Shown here in pieces: positions 43,003-50,794 of a stretch of 64,000 nucleotides of DNA. The notes under the pieces were generated by a model. It saw nothing but the letters and a program-made list of their open reading frames with translations, was not told the DNA's origin and made no database searches. A program made the translations under genes and the position numbers. The first letter of the stretch is position 1, and every line of letters begins with the position of its first letter. Source of the DNA: Streptomyces sp. HB132 (GTDB taxonomy: Bacteria; Actinomycetota; Actinomycetes; Streptomycetales; Streptomycetaceae); NCBI RefSeq assembly GCF_016909575.1, contig NZ_JAFBGA010000005.1, positions 419,464-483,463 on the forward strand, given 5' to 3'.

Positions 43003-44328
43003 TCACCGCCGTGCGGAGGATGCGAGCATCGGCAGCGAGAGGGTGTCGGCCAGGGCCTGCTGCCCGGAGATGTTCGCGTGGACACCGTCCCCGGTGTCAT
43101 AGGGCGGGTTGATGGCGTTCGGCTTCAGCGGGTCCTTGAGGACCTGGTCGAAGTTCATGACACCGTCGCAGGTGCCGCTGCAGTTGTTCCACTTGGAGAC
43201 GAACGAGTTGATGGTGTGGCGGTTCCTGTTGTGCTCATCGGTGTAGCTCGGGCGGGGGGTCACCGGAGTGACGTACACCTTGATCCCGGCCGCGTGCAGA
43301 CGGCGGAAGGTGTCGCGGTAGCTCGCCAGCACCTGTTGGGCGCCGCATCCTGCGGGGAGGTCGTTGGTGCCGTAGTAGTAGAGGACTCCGGTGACTCCGT
43401 GGAGGGCGAGGACGTCCCTCTGCAGGCGTGCCTGTGCGTCGAGGCCGCGGAGGTGTCCGGCGAGCTCGGGGCAGTCGGCGGCGCTGGTGGTGCCGTTGAC
43501 ACCGGCGTTGGCCACCGCGAGCTGCCGTGCGGGAGGGAGTTCCGTGATGATCCGCCGGGCGAGACCGTCGGTCCAGCGGCGGTCGGTGCCGGGTTCTGTG
43601 CAGCCGGGTCCGCAGTCGGTGGAACCGACCCCGTCGACCACGGAGCTGCCGTAGGCGACGAGGCTGCCCTTCAGGCGCGGGTTGTGTACGTCCACGGCGG
43701 TGACCAGGTAGGTGGACTCGGTCGTCTCCGTGTAGGCGTCTCCGCTCGCGTCACGGGTGTGGTCGCCGGTGCCCGGTCCCGTCAGGTAGTTGGTGCGGAA
43801 GGCGGTCCCGTGCCGACCCGGGACGACGGTCCCGGAGACGGACAGGGAGATTGCTACGTCGCTCTGGGCGCGGGTCGTCAGGGTGGTGGGGTCACTCCAC
43901 AGCTCGCCGCCCGGCGGGATGACAGCTCCCTGCCGGCCGCCGAAGGTGACGGGGCGTGGGAGCCCCTGCGTGGCGGCGCTCCGTCCGTCGGTGATTCCCA
44001 CGGTGGCGGCGTCCACGGTGAGTGGGGTCGTTCCGAAGGTGTTCTGGATCCGGATGCGCAGTGCGTCACCGCCCTGGCTCAGGTGGCTGATCATGCGAAC
44101 GGTCTGATCGCGTAAGGGAGCAGGGGCCAGGTCGTGCTGTGCGCCGGCCCACGTCGTGAACCAGGCCCGCGCGCCGGGCCGTTGTCCGGATGCGCTGTCA
44201 CCCGCGGCTTGGGTCGCCGGGGCGGGGAGAACGAGAGCCGCCGTTATCGAGGTGGTGGCCAGGGCGATCGAGAGGCGTCCGGCCGACACCCGATGGCGGC
44301 GGACTCCGGTGAGGAATGATCTGATCAT
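43003..44328 (-). CDS. Secreted SGNH/GDSL-type hydrolase
   Basis: 441 aa. A basic N-terminus (RRHRVSAGRLS) and a hydrophobic core ending at APATQAAG form a secretory signal peptide. The N-terminal 200 residues are a beta-rich accessory domain (WFTTWAGAQHD...). The SGNH blocks follow: GDS-like YGSSVVDGVGS (nucleophile Ser), ANAGVNG (Gly), YYGTND (Asn), and GDGVHANISG (Asp, His). Such enzymes deacylate or de-esterify lipids or polysaccharides outside the cell. Cysteines in DCGPGCTEPG and NNCSGTCDG are likely disulfides. The substrate is unknown. Confidence 0.9.
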   Translation of the reverse strand: MIRSFLTGVRRHRVSAGRLSIALATTSITAALVLPAPATQAAGDSASGQRPGARAWFTTWAGAQHDLAPAPLRDQTVRMISHLSQGGDALRIRIQNTFGTTPLTVDAATVGITDGRSAATQGLPRPVTFGGRQGAVIPPGGELWSDPTTLTTRAQSDVAISLSVSGTVVPGRHGTAFRTNYLTGPGTGDHTRDASGDAYTETTESTYLVTAVDVHNPRLKGSLVAYGSSVVDGVGSTDCGPGCTEPGTDRRWTDGLARRIITELPPARQLAVANAGVNGTTSAADCPELAGHLRGLDAQARLQRDVLALHGVTGVLYYYGTNDLPAGCGAQQVLASYRDTFRRLHAAGIKVYVTPVTPRPSYTDEHNRNRHTINSFVSKWNNCSGTCDGVMNFDQVLKDPLKPNAINPPYDTGDGVHANISGQQALADTLSLPMLASSARR

Positions 44329-44549
44329 GGACTTGCCTTTCCGTGGGGAGGGGAAGGTGTTCCGTGCCGAGTGGCCGTCCCGGGCCCGGACCGGATGCGT
44401 ATGCCTCCTTCGCGGGAGCCGCCCGGCCCCCGCCCGGAGGGCGGCAGATCAGGCGGTCCACGCCACCGGCCCCGCCGGAAGCCGGGTTCGGTCAGGCCCT
44501 GCGGCCGGATCCGCAGCTCATCCACGCGGGCGACGGGCGTCCGGGGACC

Positions 44550-44571
44550 GCGGACGCCGGTCACCGTCCGC
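44550..44571 (-). terminator. Possible terminator of the mat operon
   Basis: GCGGACG (44550-44556) pairs with CGTCCGC (44565-44571), 8-nt loop, 9 bp beyond the MatB stop on the minus strand. Confidence 0.4.
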
Positions 44572-44580
44572 ACCGTGCCC

Positions 44581-46038
44581 TCACACGCCCAGAGCGCGCT
44601 TCATGATCTTGCCGAGGTCGTTGCGGGGGAGCTCCGCGAGGTAGCGCACGATCCGCGGCCGTTTGTGCGGGGCGAGCTGAGCAGCCACATGGTCGGCCAA
44701 CTCAGCGAATTCCGGGCGGTGTTGTGGATCCTCCGGCACGACCCATGCCACGATCCGCTCCCCCAGGTCGGCATCCGGCTCGCCCGTCACGGCCGCGTCC
44801 CTCACACCGGGATGCTCCATCAGCGCGTTCTCGATCTCGCCCGCGCCGATCTTGTACCCGCCGCTCTTGATGAGATCGGTGGCTTTGCGGCCGACGATCC
44901 GTACGTACTCGTCCTGATCCCGGATCGCCATGTCCCCGGTGCGGAACCAGCCGTCCTCGGTGAACGCCTCCGCGGTGGCCTCGGGCCGGTTGAGGTACTC
45001 GCTGAAGAGGTTCGGGCCTCGTACCTGTACCTCGCCCACGATGTCCGGCCCCGTGCCGAGCGGTGCACCCGTCTCGTCGACGAGCCGCAGCTCGACGCCC
45101 CGCAGGGGTACTCCCACGGTCCCCGCCCGGGGCTCACCGTCCGCGCGCACACTGGTGTTCATCAGGGTCTCCGTCATCCCGTACCGCTCGATGACGGCCC
45201 GGCCCGTGGCCGCCGCGATCCGTTGGTGGTCACGCGCCGGAAGCGCGGCCGATCCCGACACGAGCAGGCGCGCGCCGGACAGCGCTTCGGCGAGGGCGGT
45301 GTCCCCGCCCTCCGTGGAGAGGGCCTCGGCGATACGGTGGTACATGGTCGGCACGCCGAACAGCATCGTTGCCCCGGCCCTCAGCTCCCGTGCCACCCCC
45401 TCGGTGCTGAACCGCCCCAGGTGGCGCACGGATCCGCCGCGGCGCAAGGGACCGAGGACGCCGAGGATCAGACCGTGCACGTGGAACAGGGGCAGCGCGT
45501 GCACCAGCACATCGTCGGCGTCCCATCTCCAGGCGTCCTGCAGCGCGTCCAGCGTGCTGGTCAGGGCTCGACGTGGCAGCACCGCGCCCTTCGGCGGGCC
45601 GGTGGTACCGGAGGTGTAGACGATCAGTGCCGGATGGTCGGGCCCCGGCTCAGCGGGGAGTACGCCCCTCGGTCCCGCCGCTGCGTCGACGTCCCTACGA
45701 GGAAGTTCGTCGAGGACGGCGGGAAGTTCGTCGCCGACCGCGGCCAGGACCAGTGACGGCTCGCTGTCGGCGACGATGTGCGCCAGTTCGCGCCCGCCGG
45801 TCCGTGGATTGATCGGCACCGCGGGCACCCCGGCGAGGAGCGCCGCCACCACGCCGACCGCGGTCTCCAGGGTCGGCGTCGCCCACACGGCGACCCTGCG
45901 TTCCGCGCCCAGGGTCGCGGCGAGGGAGCCGGCCGACGCCACGAGTCCGGCGTAGGACAGGATCCGGTCACCGAACTGCAGGGCGGGCCTCGAACCGCTC
46001 TCGGCCAGTGCGGGGAACATTGTCGTGGGGGCGTTCAC
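44581..46038 (-). CDS. matB: Malonyl-CoA synthetase MatB
   Basis: 485 aa from GTG 46038 with GGAG upstream. Acyl-adenylate-forming enzyme: P-loop YTSGTTGPPKGAV, LPLFHVHGL, A5 motif VIERYGMTETLMNTSVRADG, GWFRTGDMAIRD, and the C-terminal catalytic Lys in NDLGKIMKRAL. The sequence follows S. coelicolor MatB almost throughout, including RHLGRFSTEGVARELR. It makes malonyl-CoA (and often methylmalonyl-CoA) from the free diacid, ATP and CoA, a precursor for fatty acids and polyketides. It is downstream of the transporter gene MatC in an operon. No malonyl-CoA decarboxylase (MatA) gene is present, so the product presumably feeds biosynthesis. Confidence 0.93.
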   Translation of the reverse strand: MNAPTTMFPALAESGSRPALQFGDRILSYAGLVASAGSLAATLGAERRVAVWATPTLETAVGVVAALLAGVPAVPINPRTGGRELAHIVADSEPSLVLAAVGDELPAVLDELPRRDVDAAAGPRGVLPAEPGPDHPALIVYTSGTTGPPKGAVLPRRALTSTLDALQDAWRWDADDVLVHALPLFHVHGLILGVLGPLRRGGSVRHLGRFSTEGVARELRAGATMLFGVPTMYHRIAEALSTEGGDTALAEALSGARLLVSGSAALPARDHQRIAAATGRAVIERYGMTETLMNTSVRADGEPRAGTVGVPLRGVELRLVDETGAPLGTGPDIVGEVQVRGPNLFSEYLNRPEATAEAFTEDGWFRTGDMAIRDQDEYVRIVGRKATDLIKSGGYKIGAGEIENALMEHPGVRDAAVTGEPDADLGERIVAWVVPEDPQHRPEFAELADHVAAQLAPHKRPRIVRYLAELPRNDLGKIMKRALGV

Positions 46039-46102
46039 GCGTCGTACTCCAATCGACGGACCGGCGGAGAATCGAAGGCCGTGGCCAGGTGCCTGCTGGG
46101 AG

Positions 46103-47368
46103 TCATCCGAATCCTGGCACCACCAGGACGAGCCACGCCGCGGCCGGCACCACGGCGACGACGACCCCGCCGTACACCATCAACTGCCGGAAGAACCGGT
46201 CCCGGTCGACGTCCGGCGCCGCGGCGAGAACGAGAGCGCCGTTGGTCGAGAAGGGGCTGACGTCCACCACGGTCGCCGACACTGCCAGTGCCGCGATCAT
46301 CCCGACCACCCCGATCTCTCCGAGCGCGAGGAACGGCACGGCAAGCGGGATCAGCGCGCCCATGATGCCGACGGACGAGGCGAACGCCGACACGATCGCG
46401 CCGATGTAGCAGAGCAGCAGGGCCGCGAGCAGCGGGACCCCGATACCTCCGACTCCCTCCCCGGCCCAGGTGATGGTGCCCATCTCCTCGAGCACGCCGA
46501 CGTAGGTCAGTACACCGCAGATGAGCAGCACGGTGGGCCAGGCGATCGCACCGACCGCCTTGCGGCTGGTGTCCGGCCACACGGCGCTGATCAGCACGGC
46601 CAGGGTGATGGCGGTCAGACCCGCGTCCAGATCGAAGACGAGTACGGCGACGACCAGAACGACGAGCGCGAGGAGAGTGGCCGCGCGAGGCCCGTCGAGC
46701 CGGGCACCCGCCTCCTCCGCGACATGGCCGGGTGGGCCGTCCGCGCTCTCCGCGGTGCGGTGCCGGGTCGACCTCAGGCCGCCGAACACCACGAACACCA
46801 CGCCGGCGATCACCAGGTTGGCGACCAGGGAGGCGAGGAACAGCGCGATCTCGTTGCCCGGGAGGTTCTCGCGCTCCAGGATGCCGTTCACGATCGTGCC
46901 GTAGATGCTGATCGGTGAGAAGCCGCCGCCCTGCGCTCCGTGCACCACCATCGCCCCCATCAGGAGCGGGCTGATGCCGTAACGGGCGGCGAAGCTCAGG
47001 GCGATCGGCGCGACGATCGCCACCGCGGCCGGGCTGACCGCGCCGATCGCCGTCAGCGCCCCGGTGATCACGAACATCACCCAGGGGATCAGAGCGATCC
47101 GCCCGCCGACCAGACGTATGGACGCCTGCACCAGCCAGTCCGTGGTGCCGTTGGCCCTGGCGATCGCGAACAGGTAGGTGACGCCCACCAGGACGACGAA
47201 GAGGTCTCCCGGGAATCCGGCGAAGATGCCGTCCGCGTCCAGGCCGGCGACCAGCTCGCCCACCGCGAACGCGGCGGCGAAGGCGAGCGCGCCCATATTG
47301 ATCGAGCGCGTGGTGGCGATCACGAAGACCACCACGAGTACGAGGATTGAGATGAGTTCCGCGGACAT
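46103..47368 (-). CDS. matC: Malonate/dicarboxylate carrier MatC
   Basis: 421 aa with about twelve hydrophobic segments. Motifs of the dicarboxylate-carrier MatC family (ion transporter superfamily): NMGALAFAAAFAVGELVAG near the start, GDLFVVLVGVTYLFAIARAN, AIGAVSPAAVAIVAPIALS, GAQGGGFSPISIYGTIVNGI, then at the end SPFSTNGALVLAAAPDVDRD. It imports malonate or similar dicarboxylates for MatB, whose gene starts 64 nt after this stop. The operon diverges from the GntR regulator. Confidence 0.9.
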   Translation of the reverse strand: MSAELISILVLVVVFVIATTRSINMGALAFAAAFAVGELVAGLDADGIFAGFPGDLFVVLVGVTYLFAIARANGTTDWLVQASIRLVGGRIALIPWVMFVITGALTAIGAVSPAAVAIVAPIALSFAARYGISPLLMGAMVVHGAQGGGFSPISIYGTIVNGILERENLPGNEIALFLASLVANLVIAGVVFVVFGGLRSTRHRTAESADGPPGHVAEEAGARLDGPRAATLLALVVLVVAVLVFDLDAGLTAITLAVLISAVWPDTSRKAVGAIAWPTVLLICGVLTYVGVLEEMGTITWAGEGVGGIGVPLLAALLLCYIGAIVSAFASSVGIMGALIPLAVPFLALGEIGVVGMIAALAVSATVVDVSPFSTNGALVLAAAPDVDRDRFFRQLMVYGGVVVAVVPAAAWLVLVVPGFG

Positions 47369-47481
47369 TGCGGGCTCCCGTCCGAGCCGACCCTCATTGG
47401 CCCAGTGGATGAGCCACTCAGCCTGTTGACGGCACTCAGAGTCGGGGCCGCGGTGGCAACCGTCAAGGGGGCGTGCGTTAT

Positions 47482-47500
47482 TGGTTCAGCCTCTGGACCA
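47482..47500. promoter_or_regulatory. FadR/GntR-type operator in the mat promoter region
   Basis: A 19-bp dyad with pattern TGGT-n-CAG-nnn-CTG-n-ACCA lies between the divergent matC (start 47368) and regulator (start 47563). The GGT...ACC arms are characteristic of the FadR subfamily. Occupancy would repress both directions. Confidence 0.65.
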
Positions 47501-47562
47501 CTGGGCGCTGTTAGGCTTCCGGAGCCAGGAGGGCGCGGGGGCCCTCCCGAAGGGGGCAGGGG

Positions 47563-48285
47563 ATGTCCGACGCACTGCGGCCCATGGGGCGTACCCGGCT
47601 GTACGAGCAAGTGCTCGACCGGCTGCGTTCGTACGCGGCCGAGAGCGGTCTGGTGGCCGGCGACAGACTCCCGCCGGAGCGCGATCTCGCCCAACGCCTG
47701 GGTGTATCAAGGGCGTCGGTGAAGCAGGCCATCGTCGTCCTCGAGGTTCAGGGGCTCGTCGAGGTGCGGCACGGAGGCGGCACCTACCTCCTCGGAAGAG
47801 GGCTGGACGCCGAACCGGTCGAGCGGCTCGTCGAGCGCCGGCGCAGGCTGCCCGACGTGCTGGAGGCCCGCGAGGCGCTGGAGACGAAGCTCGCCGAACT
47901 CGCGGCGGAGCGCCGCACAGAGGAGGACCTGACCGCGCTGAGGGCGTCGCTCGCCCACATGGCCGCGGAGATCGCCGACGGCGGCCACGGCGTCGAAGGC
48001 GACCGGCGCTTCCACGCCTCCGTGACGGCGGCCGCCCACAGCGCGCTGCTCGCCGAGTTCATGCGGTCCATCGCCGACCAGATCACCGAGAGCAGGCACG
48101 AGTCCCTGCGCCAGCCCCACCGGCCCGGCCGCTCCCTGACCCAGCACAGGGCGATCCTCGACGCGATCGAGGAACAGCGCGGCAAGGCCGCCGCCGCAGC
48201 GATGCGGCGCCATGTCCGCACCGTCGCGAAGGTGAGGCTCCTGGACTGGAATCCGGAGCCGGACCCCACCGACGGGACCCCCTGA
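47563..48285 (+). CDS. GntR/FadR-family regulator of malonate genes (MatR-like)
   Basis: 240 aa from ATG 47563. GntR winged helix: YEQVLDRLRSYAAESGLVAGDRLPPERDLAQRLGVSRASVKQAI, then LEVQGLVEVRHGGGTYL. The C-terminal FCD ligand domain has metal/ligand residues Asp and His in DRRFHASV, TQHRAIL and MRRHVRTV. Divergent from matC-matB, so it probably represses them and is released by malonate or malonyl-CoA, as for MatR in rhizobia. The inducer is inferred from context. Confidence 0.88.
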   Translation: MSDALRPMGRTRLYEQVLDRLRSYAAESGLVAGDRLPPERDLAQRLGVSRASVKQAIVVLEVQGLVEVRHGGGTYLLGRGLDAEPVERLVERRRRLPDVLEAREALETKLAELAAERRTEEDLTALRASLAHMAAEIADGGHGVEGDRRFHASVTAAAHSALLAEFMRSIADQITESRHESLRQPHRPGRSLTQHRAILDAIEEQRGKAAAAAMRRHVRTVAKVRLLDWNPEPDPTDGTP

Positions 48286-48448
48286 ACAGCGCCCGCGGAG
48301 CGTCATCGGATCTTCATCGGCGAGCCTTCGCGGTCGGAGGAGTCCGTAACGATGTTTTGCCAGGTCAGATGGCCGAAAACAGCGCAAATCGGATAACCCG
48401 AAGATTGGGTCTCCCCAACCGGCACATCGTGGGCTTAACTTATGTGTC

Positions 48449-48967
48449 ATGACCTCCCCCCGCTCCACCTACGGCAGCGGCTACTACGCCGCGCCGTCGT
48501 TCCCCGACACCCCGATCTACGACTCCCTGGTCGCCGAGCGGGGGACCCCTCAGATAGCACCGATCCGGGTCCCGGCCGCCTACGACACCGGGAACAGCTA
48601 TCTGCCGGCCCTGCCGTCGGCGCTCCCGGCCCTGCCCGCGGCCCCGTCGCAGCACACCGGGTCCTACGGCTACCCGCAGCAGGCGGCGCAGCCGCAGTAC
48701 CAGAGCGCCGGGATGCAGCAGGCACCGACCATGCAGCCCGCACAGCTGCAGCACGCGCCGGCGCCGTACATCCCGCAGCAGCCGTCGTCGCCCCGCGGCT
48801 ACCAGCAGCAGCCGTCGGCGACCCGGGGCTACCAGCAGCAGCCGCAGCAGCAGCAGCGGCCCGGGACGGGGTACGAGTCGATGCGTCCCGCGTCCCCCAG
48901 GCCCGCTCCGGCGCAGTCGCCGTACGAGGAGCCCTACAACCGGCCGTACCAGAGCCGGGGGTACTGA
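48449..48967 (+). CDS. Pro/Gln/Tyr-rich low-complexity protein (DUF6643-like)
   Basis: 172 aa. The N-terminus MTSPRSTYGSGYYAAPSFPDTPIYDSLVAERGTPQIAPIRVPA is the part I recognise as conserved in Streptomyces. The rest is low-complexity, with GYQQQPSATRGYQQQP repeats, probably disordered. No signal peptide, no catalytic motif. There is no ribosome binding site: TAACTT ends 7 nt before the ATG and could be a -10 box, which would make the mRNA leaderless, but no good -35 is visible. Function unknown. Confidence 0.75.
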   Translation: MTSPRSTYGSGYYAAPSFPDTPIYDSLVAERGTPQIAPIRVPAAYDTGNSYLPALPSALPALPAAPSQHTGSYGYPQQAAQPQYQSAGMQQAPTMQPAQLQHAPAPYIPQQPSSPRGYQQQPSATRGYQQQPQQQQRPGTGYESMRPASPRPAPAQSPYEEPYNRPYQSRGY

Positions 48968-49012
48968 CGGGGGCTGCCTCGACCGTCGGTGACGGCTGGC
49001 AGGATGTGGGGC

Positions 49013-49837
49013 ATGTCTTCTCCTGTCCTCGAGGCCGTGTACATCCATCCGGTCAAGTCGCTGGCCGCATGTGCGGCCGAGCAGGCCGTCGTCGAGCCGT
49101 GGGGACTCGACGGTGACCGCCGCTGGATGCTGATCGACACCGAGGACAGGGTCGTGACCCAGCGTCAGCAGCCGCGCATGGCACAGCTGTCGGCCCAGCC
49201 CTTGCCCGGTGGCGGAGTGACTCTGTCGGCACCCGGGAGCCCGTCGCTGACGGTCGAAGTGCCCGATCCGGTCCGCACGGTCACCGCGGAGCTGCACCGG
49301 AGCAGGGTCGAGGTGGCGGTGGCCGCGGGGGCCGCACACGCCTGGTTCGGCGCGCTTCTCGGTGCGGAGGTCCGGCTCGTCCATCTCGACGCGCCGTCGC
49401 ACCGCAGACCCGTCGATCCGGAGTTCGGCCGGCCGGGCGAGACGGTGTCACTCGCCGACGACTTCCCCCTGCTCCTCACCACGCGTTCCTCGCTGGACGC
49501 ACTCAACTCACTGGTGGCCCAGGGGAATCATCCGGAGGAGGGCCCGCTGCCGATGAACCGTTTCCGGCCGAATGTGGTCGTGGACGGCACTGTGCCCTGG
49601 GCCGAGGACGGCTGGAGGCGGATCGCGATCGGGGAGGTCGTATTCCGCGTCGTGAAGCCGTGCGGACGGTGCGTCGTCACGACCACCGACCAGCGGACGG
49701 CGGAGCGGGGAAAGGAACCTCTGCGTACGCTCGCCCGGCACCGCCGGGAGGGGAGGCATCTCCTCTTCGGCCAGAACATGATCCCGGAGGGCACCGGTAC
49801 GATCCGGTCCGGGGACCCGGTGCGAGTCCTCGGCTGA
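49013..49837 (+). CDS. MOSC-domain molybdenum cofactor protein
   Basis: 274 aa from ATG 49013. The N-terminal beta-barrel domain (VYIHPVKSLAACAAEQAVVEPWGLDGDRRWMLID) is followed by a MOSC domain. The Moco-sulfur-carrying Cys is in VVKPCGRCVVTTTDQ, and NRFRPNVVVDG and GRHLLFGQNMIPEGTGTIRSGDPV are typical. Relatives include mitochondrial amidoxime-reducing component and YcbX, which reduce N-hydroxylated compounds. It should bind Moco as a soluble cytoplasmic enzyme. No ferredoxin domain is fused, so an electron donor must come from elsewhere. Confidence 0.9.
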   Translation: MSSPVLEAVYIHPVKSLAACAAEQAVVEPWGLDGDRRWMLIDTEDRVVTQRQQPRMAQLSAQPLPGGGVTLSAPGSPSLTVEVPDPVRTVTAELHRSRVEVAVAAGAAHAWFGALLGAEVRLVHLDAPSHRRPVDPEFGRPGETVSLADDFPLLLTTRSSLDALNSLVAQGNHPEEGPLPMNRFRPNVVVDGTVPWAEDGWRRIAIGEVVFRVVKPCGRCVVTTTDQRTAERGKEPLRTLARHRREGRHLLFGQNMIPEGTGTIRSGDPVRVLG

Positions 49838-49968
49838 CCGCCGGGACCGCGACGACATCGGAACTCGCGGTGTCACGGGGGGTGTTGGCGGCGTGAGGTT
49901 GCTCTCTCTCCGCCACCGGCGGACGCGATCGTCGTCCTGTCGGGTATCACGGACAGGGAAGGGGGTGC

Positions 49969-50586
49969 ATGACTGTGCGAGCGGTTCTCGGAATCCGGCG
50001 GTGGCGGCGCAATCCCGTGTGCCGCGCCACCGACCGTAACGAGGCGTGGGTGGCTCTGGCCGCACTGCTGCTGATGCTGCTGGTGGCACCGGTTCTCGGC
50101 TGGAAGACCGGTTCGCTCACGGACGGCGCACTGCAGCGGACGGTGCGGGCCCAGCACGCCCAACGCCACCTCACCGCGGCCCTGGTGGTCCGCGCGGCCT
50201 CCGGCACCTCCCGTTTCGCCCAGGATCCCGAGGCGGCCGTCACGGACGGTTCCATGCGCACGTCGGTGGTGGCCGACTGGCGTGCCCCGGACGGTACGGC
50301 ACGCACGGGCACCGTGTCGACGGCGTCCAGGAAGACCGCTCCGGGCACCCGGATCCGGATCTGGACGGACGACCTGGGCCACCCCGTGATGCGCCCCATG
50401 GACGTCTCCACGGCCCACACCCACGCGGTGCTCGCCGGGATCGGTGCGGCGCTGCTCGCGGTCGGTCTGACGGAGATCGCTCGCAGACTCGTCGTATGGC
50501 GCATGATGCAGAGGCGGTACGCCCGCCTCGACCGTGCCTGGGCCGAAGTCGGCCCCGACTGGGGCAGAACGGGTACGGGCAGCTGA
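49969..50586 (+). CDS. Two-helix membrane protein (Rv1733c-like)
   Basis: 205 aa from ATG 49969 with AAGGGGG upstream. Helix 1 (WVALAALLLMLLVAPVLGW) and helix 2 (AVLAGIGAALLAVGLTEIARR) flank an extracytoplasmic domain of about 110 residues with DGTARTGTVSTASRKTAPGTRIRIW. The layout and the N-terminal RRNPVCRATDRNEAW sequence resemble Rv1733c and the many Streptomyces paralogues of it. Function is unknown; the mycobacterial protein is a dormancy antigen. Confidence 0.8.
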   Translation: MTVRAVLGIRRWRRNPVCRATDRNEAWVALAALLLMLLVAPVLGWKTGSLTDGALQRTVRAQHAQRHLTAALVVRAASGTSRFAQDPEAAVTDGSMRTSVVADWRAPDGTARTGTVSTASRKTAPGTRIRIWTDDLGHPVMRPMDVSTAHTHAVLAGIGAALLAVGLTEIARRLVVWRMMQRRYARLDRAWAEVGPDWGRTGTGS

Positions 50587-50680
50587 ACCCCGGCGTACGC
50601 GGTTCTCCCTCGTGCACGGCCGGGGAGGGCCCCTGGGCAGCCGACCCGTCAACCCGCGCCCCTCGCGCGCGCTACGGTGG

Positions 50681-50715
50681 ACCGGCCCGCCCGACTCCTC
50701 GGCAGGCGGGCCGGT
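50681..50715. terminator. Hairpin, likely terminator of the Rv1733c-like gene
   Basis: ACCGGCCCGCC (50681-50691) and GGCGGGCCGGT (50705-50715) are perfect complements with a 13-nt loop, 95 bp after the stop and 80 bp before the next gene. Confidence 0.55.
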
Positions 50716-50794
50716 GGGCTGCCGGTGGACCGGCGGCCCGCGCGGACAGGCACGAGGCAGCGCACACGGCACGAGGTGGGGGCACAGCAGCACC

